NCBI GenBank assembly: GCA_902803455.1 | Contig: CADCQC010000368.1 | Coordinates: 1-6,311 of the forward strand | DNA: 6,311 bases | Source of the DNA: an uncultured Prevotellaceae bacterium | GTDB taxonomy: Bacteria > Bacteroidota > Bacteroidia > Bacteroidales > Bacteroidaceae | Direction of reading: 5' to 3' | Shown: positions 6,066 through 6,311 of the stretch, piece after piece | Layout: each line of letters begins with the position of its first letter | How positions within the stretch are numbered: position 1 is the first letter of the stretch | Program-made: the position numbers and the translations under genes | Notes under the pieces: generated by a model | What the model saw: the letters and a program-made list of their open reading frames with translations, nothing else | Told to the model about the DNA's origin: nothing | Databases searched by the model: none

Positions 6066-6311
6066 ATGGAAATATATCACAATGTAAATGACTATATGAA
6101 TGACCTGACCAACCTGGTATGGAATTACATCAATTATCCAGAGCAATATCCTGAAAATGCACAGTTAGCTGTTCAGCCTGAAATAATGGTCAACGTTATT
6201 GACGATCCTTCACAATGCAAATATTGTGATTTTTACAATATTGATATGCTTATCTGCAAAGACAATATGGGGCAAACGGTTCCTAATGTTTTTGCCATAA
6301 AGAAGGTGGCA
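6066..6311 (+). CDS. Hypothetical protein, 3' end cut by the window edge
   Basis: 82 codons are open from the ATG at 6066 to the right edge; the upstream in-frame stop is TAA at 6042-6044, so this ATG is the first possible one. A weak purine-rich AAGAAAG stands just before it. The product begins MEIYHNVNDYMNDLTNLVWN and is acidic and rich in Asn and Tyr. Cys51 and Cys54 form a CKYC motif, followed by Cys64, which could be metal-binding but is weak evidence by itself. There is no signal peptide or membrane segment in the visible part. I do not recognise the family. It is transcribed away from the minus-strand run, and its base composition is similar to the rest of the window. Confidence 0.65.
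   Translation, partial: MEIYHNVNDYMNDLTNLVWNYINYPEQYPENAQLAVQPEIMVNVIDDPSQCKYCDFYNIDMLICKDNMGQTVPNVFAIKKVA

Overview
The window looks like chromosomal DNA from the Bacteroidota, most likely the order Bacteroidales (Bacteroides/Prevotella/Muribaculaceae type). Three things point there. Most genes lack a clear Shine-Dalgarno sequence. Two start regions carry the TAnnTTTG -7 element typical of the phylum, one of them with a well-spaced TTTG -33 element. The gene families (DUF4199, DUF6452, DUF6048, and a Crp/Fnr regulator lacking the usual cAMP-pocket signature) are typical of Bacteroidales. I see no mobile element, CRISPR array, rRNA or tRNA.

Layout, read on the minus strand from right to left. 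A tightly packed run of six genes starts at about 5785 behind a TAACTTTG promoter: a DUF4199 membrane protein (5234-5785), a DPM1/GtrB-like family 2 glycosyltransferase (4255-5217), a DUF6452-type lipoprotein (3791-4267), a DUF6048-type exported beta-barrel-like protein (3151-3840), an ApbE-type FAD:protein FMN transferase (2105-3130) and a Crp/Fnr-family regulator (1428-2105). Junctions are 16 bp, -13 bp, -50 bp, 20 bp and a one-base TGATG stop/start overlap, so co-transcription and partial translational coupling are likely. A 167-bp gap follows, holding a 23-bp-period direct repeat, an AT-rich inverted repeat and a strong promoter. That promoter drives an M3-family peptidyl-dipeptidase (Dcp-like) gene, which runs off the left edge with 420 codons visible.

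On the right, a 280-bp AT-rich divergent intergenic region separates the run from a plus-strand gene of unknown function starting at 6066 and cut by the right edge (82 codons visible). A 17-bp perfect palindrome lies 40 bp before its start.

Functionally, the run mixes envelope functions (lipid-linked sugar transfer, a lipoprotein, a predicted outer-membrane protein) with a periplasmic flavinylation enzyme and a regulator coupled to it. Whether these form one pathway cannot be told from the sequence. The most noteworthy points are the ApbE/Crp-Fnr coupling, the 50-bp overlap between the two DUF genes, and the repeats in the two intergenic regions. I do not see convincing evidence of an entirely new system.
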